A stretch of 64,000 nucleotides of DNA from positions 1-64,000 of the forward strand of contig JANBPT010000134.1 of assembly GCA_027575765.1 (NCBI GenBank). Reading direction: 5' to 3'. Origin of the DNA: Tieghemiomyces parasiticus (Eukaryota; Kickxellomycota; Dimargaritomycetes; Dimargaritales; Dimargaritaceae). Positions within the stretch are counted from its first letter, which is position 1; each line of letters opens with the position of its first letter. Shown here one piece after another: positions 46,801 through 56,645 of this stretch. The notes beneath the pieces were generated by a model, which ran no database searches, was not told the origin of the DNA, and was given only the letters and a program-made list of their open reading frames with translations. The translations under genes and the position numbers were made by a program.

Positions 46801-49759
46801 CAACTACGACGGCACCGTGCGCAACTCATTGGGCCACGTGCTACAGTTTTGCTACGGCGAAGACGGCATGGACGGCACCCACATTGAGCGGCAAAAGATG
46901 GACCTGATCGCAATGGAGGACCGGGCCTTCGAGCGCACCTACCGCGTGGATATTATGGACCGCGAGCGCGGCCAACTCTTCCGGCCGGGTACCCTCGAGT
47001 TCGCTGTGCTCAAGGACATGGAGGGCGACGAGCGCACCCAGGCAGCCCTGGACCGTGAGTACTCCCAGCTTGCCGAGGACCGCCGGGCGCTCCGCGCCTT
47101 CATGTGTGTCAAAGATATCCAAGACAGCAACACCACCAAGCCCCTCCCGGTTAACATCACGCGGCTGGTCAAGAACGCCCAGCAGATCTTCCGCATCGAC
47201 TCCCGGCGTCCTAGCAACCTGCACCCGCTCCAGATTATCGAGAGTGTGCAGCGCCTCTGCGAGCGCCTGATTGTGGTACGCGGTCAGGATAAGCTGAGCC
47301 TGGAGGCGCAGCAGAACGCCACCGCCCTGTTCCAGATCGTGATCCGGTCCCTACTAGCCTCGCGCAATGTCGTTGAGCGCTACCACCTCAACTCGCAGGC
47401 TTTCGAGTGGGTACTGGGTGAGATTGAGTCGCGCTTCGCGCTGGCCCAGGTCAATCCCGGCGAAATGGTAGGCACCCTCGCTGCCCAGTCCATTGGTGAG
47501 CCGGCCACCCAGATGACGCTCAACACCTTCCACTATGCTGGTGTGTCAAGTAAGAACGTCACCTTGGGTGTGCCGCGTCTCAAGGAGATTATCAACGTGG
47601 CTACCGACATCAAGACGCCCTCGCTCACCGTTCTTCTGGACGCCGAGTACGGGCGCAACGTGGACCGCGCCAAGGAAGTCCAGACGGCCATTGAGCACAC
47701 CACCCTCAAAACGGTGACGGCGGTGGCCGAAATTCACTACGACCCGGACCCAACCAACACCCTCATCCCCGAGGACGAGGACTTCGTGCGTGCCCACTAC
47801 GAGATCCCGGACGAGGACGTTGACTTTGCCCGCGTCTCGCCCTGGCTGCTGCGTCTCGTCCTGGACCGTACCATGATGCTGGACAAGGGCCTGGCCCTGT
47901 CGGACATCACGACCAAGATTACCGAGGCATTCCAGAAGGACATTATGGTCATCAGCAACGACGACAACTCGGAGAATCTGGTCGTCCGCTGCCGCATTCT
48001 TAACGCCACCCCGTACGGTCTGGACGGTGACAAGGACGGGTTTGACGACGACACGGACGAGGGCCGAGTGGAGGAGGACGTATTCCTACGACGACTCGAG
48101 CACAACATGCTGAACACCATCACTCTGCGCGGTATCGATGGCATCAAGCGCGTGTTCATGGTGCCGCGCAAACTCACCACTGCCGAAGCCCCCGGTGGCC
48201 CTGGCGGCGGCAAGATTGAGAGCCGCGACGAGTGGGCTCTCGAGACGGACGGTACCAATATGGCCGAGGTAATGAGCCAGGATCATGTGGACTCGGCGCG
48301 CACCTACTCCAACAACAGTGTGGAGATTATGAAGGTACTCGGTATCGAGGCCGCCCGTGCGTCCCTGCTCGGCGAGGTGCGCCGGGTCATTGAGTTTGAC
48401 GGTTCGTATGTAAACTACCGCCACTTGGCCATGCTGGTGGATGTGATGACAGCTCGCGGGCACTTGGTGGCCATCACCCGCCATGGTATCAACCGTGCCG
48501 AGACGGGCGCCCTGATGCGGTGCTCATTCGAAGAAACAGTCGAGATTCTGATGGAGGCGGCGGCCACGGGCGAGCTAGACGACTGCCGCGGTGTTACCGA
48601 GAACGTACTGCTGGGCCAGGTTGCCCCGCTTGGTACGGGCGACTTTGACGTGCTACTGGACGAGCAGATGCTCAAGTCAGTGGTAATGGACCCGCGCCTG
48701 GCCGAGGCCAACGGCATGTCCGCAGCAGGCTTACTGCGTCCTGGGGGGTCCATGTCCCCGCTCAGCGACGGCAGCCTTTCCCCGCAGCTCACCCCGTACG
48801 ACAGCCGGTCCCCGCAGTACATGGACATGGGTCGTCCGGGATCCCCTGGGTCCATGGACGCCATGTTCTCCCCACTGGTGGAGTCTGGTGCCGGGTCCCC
48901 CAACTGGGCCGGTGGATTCTCACCCTTCTCCCCGGGGTCTGTCGGCGGCATGTCGCCAGACTATTCGCCAACTTCCCCCGCCTCCGGCGCGGGCTACGCC
49001 GCCAGTCCTGGGTACTCGCCGACCTCCCCGGGATACTCACCCACCTCGCCGGGTTATTCACCCACGTCCCCTCGTTACTCGCCGACCTCGCCTAGCTACT
49101 CCCCCACGTCGCCCGGGTATAAAGCCACCTCGCCGGCCTACAGCCCCACCTCGCCGAGCTACTCCCCGACGTCTCCCAGCTACTCGCCTACTTCGCCTAG
49201 CTATTCACCGACGTCGCCCAGCTACTCACCGACATCCCCGAGCTATAGCCCGACGTCCCCAAGCTACTCACCGACATCGCCGAGCTACTCTCCCACCTCG
49301 CCCAGCTACTCTCCCACCTCGCCCAGTTACTCGCCAACGTCACCGAGTTACTCGCCCACCTCGCCCAGCTACTCTCCGACGTCGCCCAGTTACAGCCCCA
49401 CCTCGCCGAGTTACTCCCCGACCTCGCCTAGTTACAGTCCGACGTCGCCGAGCTACTCCCCGACCTCCCCAAGCTATTCGCCGACCTCACCCAGCTACTC
49501 GCCCACTTCTCCGAGTTACTCTCCGACGTCGCCGAGTTATGCCCCTATGGGCGGCGGGGCTGGAGCTGGGGCCAGCGCCTACTCGCCCACTTCCCCTAGT
49601 TATTCCCCAACATCGCCGAGCTACTCACCGGCGTCCCCGGCTTACACCCCGCCCGGTGGCAGCACCCGGCCCAGTTACGCCCCCCAGGCTTATGACTCGG
49701 TCAACGGGAGTGACTCCGATGTCGCCAAGCGTCGTAAACAGGAGGACCAGTCCAAGTAG
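43898..49759 (+). CDS. RPB1: RNA polymerase II largest subunit RPB1
   Basis: Exon 1 43898-43987 ([20 protein letters not shown] to SPDEI) joins exon 2 44258-49759 ([13 protein letters not shown]) in phase 0; 1863 residues. The clamp zinc site [17 protein letters not shown] and CVCFHC is present. The catalytic loop [12 protein letters not shown] has Asp504, Asp506 and Asp508. The bridge helix ([20 protein letters not shown]) and trigger loop ([20 protein letters not shown]) are intact. The CTD starts near residue 1599. Six YSPTSPx units and a YKATSPA precede 19 consecutive YSPTSPS heptads. A non-heptad Gly/Ala spacer ([14 protein letters not shown]), two further heptads, YSPASPA and a basic tail follow. 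It is the catalytic core of Pol II in the nucleus, and the CTD is phosphorylated to couple transcription with RNA processing. Confidence 0.98.
49139..49537 (+). repeat. CTD heptad repeat array of RPB1
   Basis: 19 tandem 21-bp units encoding YSPTSPS. Codons differ freely between units (TAC/TAT, AGC/TCG/TCC, CCG/CCC/CCA), so the protein repeat is kept by selection rather than by recent DNA duplication. Confidence 0.95.
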
Positions 49760-50332
49760 TTTACGATGGTGTGGTTCCATTGGCGGTTTTGTGTGCCCTA
49801 TCTTTGTTGGTGTAGAGGGCGTCGTGTGATGGCTGGGCGTGCCGCGAGTATATGAGCTGACCCTTTGAATATGTTGTATTTTTTTTTCTTTCTTATTCCC
49901 CCCCCCCCATGGGCGTCTCATCCCACCCCTCAATATCAAGTCGAGTGTCTGTGCTCCATACCTGGCTCTCTCCCCTATACTCTGGAAGTTTCTAATTTGC
50001 TATTTTGTTAACTTGCATTGGTACACACAGTATAAAAACATTATAACCTATCCATCTCACATACAAGTCAGTGGGTGCAAATTAGGCTAAATAGGCCACT
50101 TTATTTGGAGGAGACCACCGGGGGGGAGACTTGGTCCGGTAGATAAATAGGCCGCGAAAATAAAAGCAAATAACAGAGCGCAACGGTTGCGATGGAGCTA
50201 TCAAGGTGAGTCGGGTTAAATAGGATGGTAGCAAATGGGGAGCGAGTAAGTATTGCTAAATAAAGCCACCCGAGGTTAAACCACGGAGACTCCCCTTGAA
50301 GTGGGATGTGACTGTGGGGATGGGAGAACTGA
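49760..50332. other. Convergent 3' intergenic region
   Basis: Between the RPB1 stop (plus) and the stop of the secreted repeat protein (minus). AT-rich, with T and C runs near 49879 and 49900. No gene seen. Confidence 0.5.
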
Positions 50333-51610
50333 TTAAGGCTGGATGTTCAAGAACTTCTTGCGAGCATCGTAGTCCAGCTTAGTGACCTTATGGATGATGA
50401 TATCCAGCTGCATATCGGCATCGAGGGACACCTCCTCACTGCCGGTAGTGACTGACTTGCCCTGCCCGCAGCCGCAGGTGCACGTGCACCCGGGGCAACC
50501 ACACGGGCAGGGCTTACGTTCACCATCGTCGACGGTGGCCTTGGGGGGACCATCACCATCCTTGTCATTACCGCCATTACCCCCCAGGAAGCTGTCAAAG
50601 AGACCACGTGGGGCTACCGTCACCGGGGGCACAACTTCGGAACGTCGCATGTACTCCGAAGCGTCGAAACCGGCCGGGAACATACCGCCCATCATCGAGG
50701 AAGGATCGCCGCCACCACCGCCCGGGAGGCCCGGGAGGCCTCCGGCCCCGGTACCTGCAAGGGGGCTACTGGTGCCGTCATCGGTGCCGGGGTCGTTACT
50801 GGTGCCGTCGTCGGTGCTGGGGTCGTAGTTGGTACCGTCGTCAGTGCTAGGGTCATTGTTAGAGCCGCCGTCAGCAATGGGCTCGTTACTGGTACCGCTA
50901 TCAGCGCTGGGGTTGTCGCCGGTACCGGTCTCAAAGGCATTGGAACCGTCGTCAGTGGCTGTGGACACAAAGTCACCAACACCGTTGAAGCCGCTAAAGA
51001 CGTTGTCGCCGGTACCGGTCTCAAAGCCGTTGGAACCGTCGTCAGTGGCTGTGGACACAAAGTCACCAACACCGTTGAAGCCGCTAAAGACGTTGTCGCC
51101 GGTGCCGGTCTCAAAGTCATTGGAACCGTCGTCGGTGGCGCTGGGAACTAAGCTGTTGAAGCCGTCGTCGCCGACCGAGTTAGCATCCGGATTACCACCA
51201 ATATCTTCGCTGGGATCCACGTCAGGAGAAGACCCGTTGATGATATCGTTGCTAGGATCGGTGCCGGGGTCACCGGCGCCAGTATCATTGTTGTCATTGA
51301 CTGAAGGCTCACCAGCGGAGTCAGCACCGCCATGGTTTCCAAGGCTACCACCATCGCTACCATCATCGTTATCAAAATCACCAAAGAGGTCATCAGAACC
51401 GGAAAGCTGACGACGGGTCGCCATCAGCAACTGAGCGTCACTGCCGCCGTAATTGGACATACGGCGACGGGGGCCGCCAAAACTGGTCAACGGAATCGCG
51501 CCCGGTAGAGCATAGCCCCGAGCGGTATGGCTCACGGCGCAAACTGGATTGGTGTCGAAGAGCGCGGTGAGGGCCAACAAGGAGCCGCACCAGACGGGGG
51601 AGACCAACAT
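50333..51610 (-). CDS. Secreted acidic repeat protein with metallothionein-like Cys cluster
   Basis: 425 residues from the first in-frame ATG at 51610. A signal peptide (MLVSPVWCGSLLALTALF, likely cut near PVCAVS) is followed by a short basic stretch (GGPRRRMSNYGG). About 250 residues rich in Asp, Gly, Ser and Asn come next. They hold a 30-residue repeat (NVFSGFNGVGDFVSTATDDG type, two full copies and partial ones) and a ten-residue DPSTDDGTxx repeat. Then comes a Pro/Gly section and seven cysteines within 14 residues (CPCGCPGCTCTCGC, minus strand of 50463-50510). The C-terminal ~40 residues look helical and folded (MQLDIIIHKVTKLDYDARKK). A cell-surface or extracellular role with metal or calcium binding is inference; no family recognised. 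Confidence 0.75.
   Translation of the reverse strand: MLVSPVWCGSLLALTALFDTNPVCAVSHTARGYALPGAIPLTSFGGPRRRMSNYGGSDAQLLMATRRQLSGSDDLFGDFDNDDGSDGGSLGNHGGADSAGEPSVNDNNDTGAGDPGTDPSNDIINGSSPDVDPSEDIGGNPDANSVGDDGFNSLVPSATDDGSNDFETGTGDNVFSGFNGVGDFVSTATDDGSNGFETGTGDNVFSGFNGVGDFVSTATDDGSNAFETGTGDNPSADSGTSNEPIADGGSNNDPSTDDGTNYDPSTDDGTSNDPGTDDGTSSPLAGTGAGGLPGLPGGGGGDPSSMMGGMFPAGFDASEYMRRSEVVPPVTVAPRGLFDSFLGGNGGNDKDGDGPPKATVDDGERKPCPCGCPGCTCTCGCGQGKSVTTGSEEVSLDADMQLDIIIHKVTKLDYDARKKFLNIQP
50768..50890 (-). repeat. 30-bp tandem repeat in the secreted protein gene
   Basis: About four degenerate 30-bp units encoding ten-residue DPSTDDGTSN-type repeats. Confidence 0.75.
50911..51135 (-). repeat. 90-bp tandem repeat in the secreted protein gene
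   Basis: Units begin at 50911, 51001 and 51091 with nearly identical bases across the first two and partial identity in the third, encoding a 30-residue repeat. Near identity at DNA level points to recent duplication. Confidence 0.85.
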
Positions 51611-52031
51611 TTTGGATGAGGTTGACAAAAGAAGAGAGGGGAAGGAGCAAGGATCGAGACGCAGGTGCAATCGGTATAGGTGCGACTAGTGTGTAGACTC
51701 GAGTAGGTGCGCTAAAGTTGAGCTAAGGATATCAAATATATAGATGGAGGGAGGGAGGTGCGAGTAGATATGAGTAGCTGGTATTTAGATAGCTGACCGA
51801 GGACATGGATCGGGCTTAAATAGTATGGCAGATGTGGCCTTATTCATACCGCTCGCGCCGCCATGTTCGTGGCCGCGGTGCTTGAATATTGCGCAAGCCA
51901 GGTCATCCCTGCACTTCGTCTTGCCAAGCCTACCCTTCTAGTTTAATCATATTGAGGATAGCAGATGGTAACTATTTACCGAGGTGAACGGTCTATTTTA
52001 GTGGTGCGTGAATTGTTAACTGGATACTTTA
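51611..52031. other. Promoter region and spacer
   Basis: Leader and TATA box of the secreted repeat gene, then AT-rich sequence up to the stop of the small membrane gene. No further gene seen. Confidence 0.4.
51735..51742 (-). promoter_or_regulatory. TATA box of the secreted repeat protein gene
   Basis: TATATATT on the minus strand ~125 bases before the ATG at 51610. Confidence 0.5.
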
Positions 52032-52458
52032 TCAAGACCGTCGTTCTATCGGGCTACGCAGCCCCTTGTTGAGAGTTTCTTTGGCGGCAGCCATAGCTAG
52101 AGTATTGATGAATAGTGGCCAGATGGTGTCAATCCTAACATTTTGCTCCAGATTATAGTATCCGGCCGGCTATTCACAGCACCGCTAGCCACCGCCGCCT
52201 ACAACAACATAAAACTGGGGCGACCTAACGCCGTTCGGATTAACCAGGTATACCTACAGACTTCGCGGATTGAATCGATACCATATCGCAATGAAATAAG
52301 TGCCGGAATAACTCGTAGGCCAGCTGCACCACCTCCTGGTTTTGGTACGCCACAGTGACTAGCAAGAGGCCCGAGAGGAAGGCCAGCAGGACCAGGCCAG
52401 AGCGCTGGGCCCGAATGAGCGACCACTTGAGCTCCCAGTAGTCCAGACGTGGTGGCAT
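52032..52458 (-). CDS. Small membrane protein, probable two-exon gene
   Basis: Exon 1 52458-52258 starts at a true ATG (MPPRLDYWELKWSLIRAQRS) and contains one clear membrane segment (GLVLLAFLSGLLLVTVAY). Donor TCT/GTAGGT and acceptor TGAATAG join it in phase 0 to 52169-52032, whose product contains a second hydrophobic patch (IDTIWPLFINTLAMAAA) and a basic end. Total 112 residues. Without splicing the frame stops at 52240 after 72 residues. A TATA box lies 131 bases upstream. Exon 1 looks real; the second exon is tentative. Family not recognised; perhaps an organelle or ER membrane subunit. Confidence 0.45.
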
Positions 52459-52961
52459 CGTACAAGCGGCCTCAGTCGGAGGCTAAGGGCGTCGCACTGC
52501 GGCGAGTTAGGGAGGGGTGGGGTGGGGAACCAGTAATGGAAAGGGCTTGGCACCGGGCAATATACGTAAGCTTTCGGTGCCGTAGTGGTTATATAGCGGC
52601 ACGGGGAACAGTGGCAGCCATCTGATAGAGAGCCAGGCAATGAGATATAGGAGGTCAGTAGCAGGAAGAAACACCTTGGCGCGAAAGTAAACAATAGAAC
52701 GCTGTAAAAAGCAAAGGGGTAAGACGCCCGGGACTCGGCCTGCCAGTGTAGGGGATGAGGAGGTTGTAGAGGAATAGGCGGTAGCGGTGGGTGTTCACCC
52801 TCCCCCCCCTTGAATACGGTAATGTCAATTGGGCAAGTATACCCAAGTCCGGGGGAGCGGGGGAATGGGCGTTCCATCACGGTTGGGGTGGCGTCAGTAA
52901 CGTGACCCCCGCCCTCCCACCCCTTTTTTCCGGTAGCTCCGTAGTTCCTCACGCCGCTGCC
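52459..52961. promoter_or_regulatory. Divergent promoter of two small genes
   Basis: 503 bases between the start codons of the 52458 (minus) and 52962 (plus) genes, containing the TATA box at 52589. C/T-rich on minus near 52660-52790. No coding sequence supported. Confidence 0.4.
52589..52595 (-). promoter_or_regulatory. TATA box of the small membrane protein gene
   Basis: CTATATAACC on the minus strand, 131 bases upstream of the ATG, a spacing like that at the other TATA-bearing minus genes here. Confidence 0.55.
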
Positions 52962-53843
52962 ATGTTTCACTTTCCCCACCCTGTTCATTATACGGTGACA
53001 TTTCTACAGTGGCCTACATCTGCACGGTAAGCAATGTGGAGGGGAGAGAGAGGGTCCTGATAGCCGTTATTAAACCGTTCGCGAAGTAGCTGGAAATTTC
53101 GAATAATCCAACCGGCGGCTATTACCTGGGTTCCTATGCCTGTACAAATCGTTTGCCTCAACCCCCCCCCCCCTTACCATCTGGCGCTAAACCCTCTTGG
53201 GTGGCCTTCAACCGGCTAGGCACTGCCCGCAACGTGAAGCGGATGTAAGGGAAGCGAGATGACGGCCCCTGCAGGTCCAGCGCCACCATCGATATTCAGT
53301 GACCCAACTACACCAGGGGCTGACCCAGTTGGCATTCCAGATGGACGTGCCGAACGCGCAGCCCACGCTACGCGTCTCCCTGGACCACGAAAGTGTGTGA
53401 ACCGCTGCCAGGCAGAGCCTTGACAGATGGGTGACCTGCCCTGGGAAGGGCTGCGCTGGCGATGCAGCGCATTCTCTGCATTTAAACCGTGGGTCAGCAC
53501 CTAGCGATACTCCTGAAATTTAATGTATCTTTTCAGCCGGTGTGACAAAGCAGTCCCACGCAAGCTTGCAGTTTAGTGTCCATTTTTCTATTCTAATCCC
53601 ACACCGTATTCTCCGCCGTCTGCCTAATTGCACCCAAACCGCTCCTCACTTGACGGACCATTACCGCCCCCATCGGTGTATACAATAGCCTACTACTGCT
53701 GACCATGCATCGCGGCCCACGCATACCGCAGCCTGCCGCCATACGGCGGCGACCTGGACTGTCGCCCCTGCGGCACCAAGGTGGGTCACGTAGCTGACAT
53801 TAATGATCTCGGGTCGGAGGAAGTATTTACCGACCGGAACTAA
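52962..53843 (+). CDS. Possible four-exon small gene with a CxxC motif
   Basis: Tentative model: exons 52962-53026, 53220-53244, 53275-53396 and 53732-53843, phases consistent, 107 residues. The ATG has a strong context (GCCGCTGCCATG). Exon 1 encodes MFHFPHPVHYTVTFLQWP before a consensus donor (GTAAGC). Exon 3 encodes HRYSVTQLHQGLTQLAFQMD and PNAQPTLRVSLDHE. The last exon encodes LPPYGGDLDCRPCGTKVGHV and ends with a stop, and is preceded by a branch-like CTGAC and CGCAG. The 25-base exon 2 and the GTGAAC donor after exon 3 are weak points. The exon texts look protein-like, but I do not recognise a family. The CxxC could bind zinc only with ligands from a partner or dimer. Confidence 0.35.
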
Positions 53844-54597
53844 ACGCCAGGGAGGATAGCCACGGCGAGGATGGGAGACCAAGTGACCCGCACCGGCGGC
53901 ATAATACTAGCGGCACTGTAGAAGTCCACCCAGACCGCCGCCACGTTTTATATCGCAGCCGGATGTCCAAGTGCCAGGTTGGTGTCAAGGCTATAGTTGA
54001 GACAGATGGGCCTTTGATAGCTCTACTGCATATTATTATTTTTTTGAGTTAATTCACCCTCGGTGATCGGAGCACCGGGCCACCTGGACTGCTGATCTCC
54101 CCACATACTCAAGTAACCCAAGACGGCCCGGCAGCCGACCGATGGTGTTGGTGCCACCTCACTTTCCTCCTCCCCCTCCTGACACCACTGCTACTGCAGC
54201 TGCAGGCCCGTTCTCCTCCACCCCCCCACCTGATAGCACGTCTTGCGTCACGCTCTGAATTCCCAACTTCTTGTCCTGCTCATCTACACCTCTGGCCTTG
54301 CTCGGTGCCGAATTGTCAACCCCACATTCACTCTGATTCACTCTCCCTGCTGCCCATTGCCGTTAACTTTCGTCTCCGCGTCACCACGCACGCTTATGTT
54401 GCTGATTTGTCCTCCCTTCTGTAGCCATAGGCGAACTTGAACTCCACCACCGCCGAACCCGTCGCGCTGGCCCATCCCACGACGCCCGCTGCCGCACCGT
54501 GGACGCCTAACGTTGACCTGGTGTCCTACTCTCACCCGTCGAATCCCTCTATTCTGCTACCCCCCCTCTATACCGCTCCCCGTTCCCAGCCCTCGCC
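53844..54597. other. Upstream region of the BAG gene
   Basis: No supported exon. From about 54150 the plus strand is C/T-rich up to the BAG start codon. Confidence 0.4.
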
Positions 54598-56645
54598 ATG
54601 GCGATCTCGATAAGCTGGAATCACAACACGTACAAGTTCTACCTGAACGAACGTGACCTGGGGACCAAAACCCTACGGGATCTCAAAGACATGTGCAGCG
54701 AGGCCTTCAGCGTGCCTGCGGACGCCATGAAGCTCGTCTACTGCGGAGGTAAGTGCCCCAAGCCCCCACTGTGCGGGAGAAGGGTGGGCCATGACGGGTG
54801 TGGGGTTGGCAGGTAAACACAAACAAGCCGGCAGTGAAGAAGGGGAGGCGTCCCGGAAGGTGGAAAGCGAGGGAGGAAGTGTGTGCGTGTGGGTGCCGTT
54901 CGGACGGTGAGGTCGGCGGCATCCAAACACGGGCATCCGACTCCACTTGGTGGCCGAGCAGCCTGGGATGGGTGGGATATGCGCGGCCTCGGTACGGCCC
55001 CCGCGTCCCCCTGGTCGCCCAGCTTCCGCGCCTGCCATCCAGCCCAGGGCTTCGTCACGCCAAGGTCCTTTTTACGCCGCCGCCCTTTCCCAGCCGCCGC
55101 AGCGGGCCTCTCCACCTCCACCGCCCTCCCCGGCTCGCGGCTCTCCGCCACGGGTTTACCTGCGCGGTCCTCGGGCCCCAGACCATCCCATCTGCTTCCT
55201 CTCGCTCTTACCTTTCCAAACCTCCGCCACTTTGCCCATTGCTATAAGCCACTCATCCCCACTTTGCCTGCCCTCTACACGCCGCTGCCTTTACCTATCC
55301 CTGCCCCTCTCCGTTGTCGCCTCCCAGGTCTGCTCAAGGACGACCAGGCCCCGCTCGCCTCGTTTGGCATTACCCTCAACACGAAGCTACTCGTGATCGG
55401 CAGCGCCGTTAAGGTAAGGCGAGCCGTCGACTGGTTTGGACCCCCTGGGGATTAGACGCCCAGGATTGTGTCCCGCCTCTCACTTCTCGACCACCCCAGT
55501 TTAACCCCACTCTAATTTAATTTACCCCACTTGGCCCTCGTCACTCCCTTCGTCAGCCCCCGGAACCTACCCCCTCGGTCATCAGCGTCCCCGTGGTCCA
55601 GGAAGACGGTCCGTCTCCAGTCTCTGACGACCTCTCCGCCTCCGGCTCCTCCGCTCCTGACAGCCCCCCCAACATGGCCCACCGCCCGCACATGCCGATG
55701 CCTGACCCGCGGGGGGATCCGGCCGACCCGTCCTACTACGGACGCATGCCCGTGCCGGTCGACGTGTTTGCCTCCTCCACCGGCCGCAGCGACCCTCACG
55801 GCATGCCCATGCCCGCCCCACACTTCGACGGCGCGCGCCCCAGTTTCGAGCACGCTTTTCCGAATCACCACGACCTGGCCCCGCCTAACCCCTACGTGGG
55901 CCATCCCATGTCCGGAAGTGGGTTCGTGGCGGAACCGGTCTTCGCGGACCCTTTTGGCGTCAACGCAAACTACCCGTCACCCTTTGGCCCGCAGCATACA
56001 GGGCCGCCCCCGCAGCAGGGCGGCCGCCCTGGTATGGGTCACAACCCGTTCTTCAACGACCAGCCGCCGTCAAACCCCAATGCCTGGTACAATAATAACC
56101 CTTCGGCGGCTAACCACACAATGGGAGGCTCGGCTACCGGTACGCCGCCTCTACCACCCCCGCCGCCGTCCTCCATGTCGTCCAACGCCTCGAACCCCCG
56201 CCCCGCCGCTACGGGTCCCACCATGACGACGTCGGCAGACCCCGTTGCCGGCCTCCTGCGGTCCAGCAACCCAGAGGAGCAGGCCAAGATCGACGCCCTC
56301 CGGACCCTCTACGACAGCGCCCAAGGGCAGTTTCCCCGGGGGGTACAGGACTACGAGAACGCGGTTAGCGACTACTTAACCCGGTTCACCCCTAACGGCG
56401 CGGACAACCGGCCGGGCCAGGCAAAGGAGCAGGACCGCAAGCGGCTGACCGAGACGCAGCGCCGCCTGGACGAGCTCTTGACCCAGCACATGCTCAAGTT
56501 AGATAGCTTCGATTTCCCCTCGTCGTTCACCACCGCTCGTGCCCTCCGCAAGGCCATCATTGTCCATCTGGAGGCCTTAGCCAACCGCTGCGAGACCGCC
56601 ACCCGGCGGCTAAAGGACCACGAGGCTCGGACAGGTGCACACTGA
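54598..56645 (+). CDS. Ubiquitin-like/BAG-domain Hsp70 co-chaperone
   Basis: Exons 54598-54748, 55328-55413 and 55557-56645 (phases 1 and 0), 441 residues. Residues 1-79 are a ubiquitin-like domain: SISWNHNTYKFYLN, then TLRDLKDMCSEAFSVPADAM, and KLVYCGGLLKDD continuing across the first junction to TKLLVIGSAVK. A long Pro/Gly/His/Asn-rich linker follows (~80-310). A C-terminal BAG domain (~317-441) contains IDALRTLYDSAQGQFPRGVQ, LTETQRRLDELLTQHMLKLD and ARALRKAIIVHLEALANRCE. BAG proteins bind the Hsp70 ATPase domain and promote nucleotide exchange; the Ubl can link to the proteasome. Intron 1 is 579 bases, longer than most. The Ubl-linker-BAG order matches BAG1-like fungal proteins (Bag101/Bag102, Snl1 relatives) in outline. 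Confidence 0.9.

Noticed and set aside
49139..49537. 21-bp periodic array as a CRISPR or satellite
   Set aside because: It is the RPB1 CTD coding sequence with synonymous variation.
48888..49829. 313-codon plus frame over the RPB1 CTD
   Set aside because: Out-of-frame reading of the heptad array, giving Pro/Arg/Thr repeats.
53661..53882. 73-codon minus frame
   Set aside because: Opposite the proposed last exon of the 52962 gene; the plus reading looks more protein-like.
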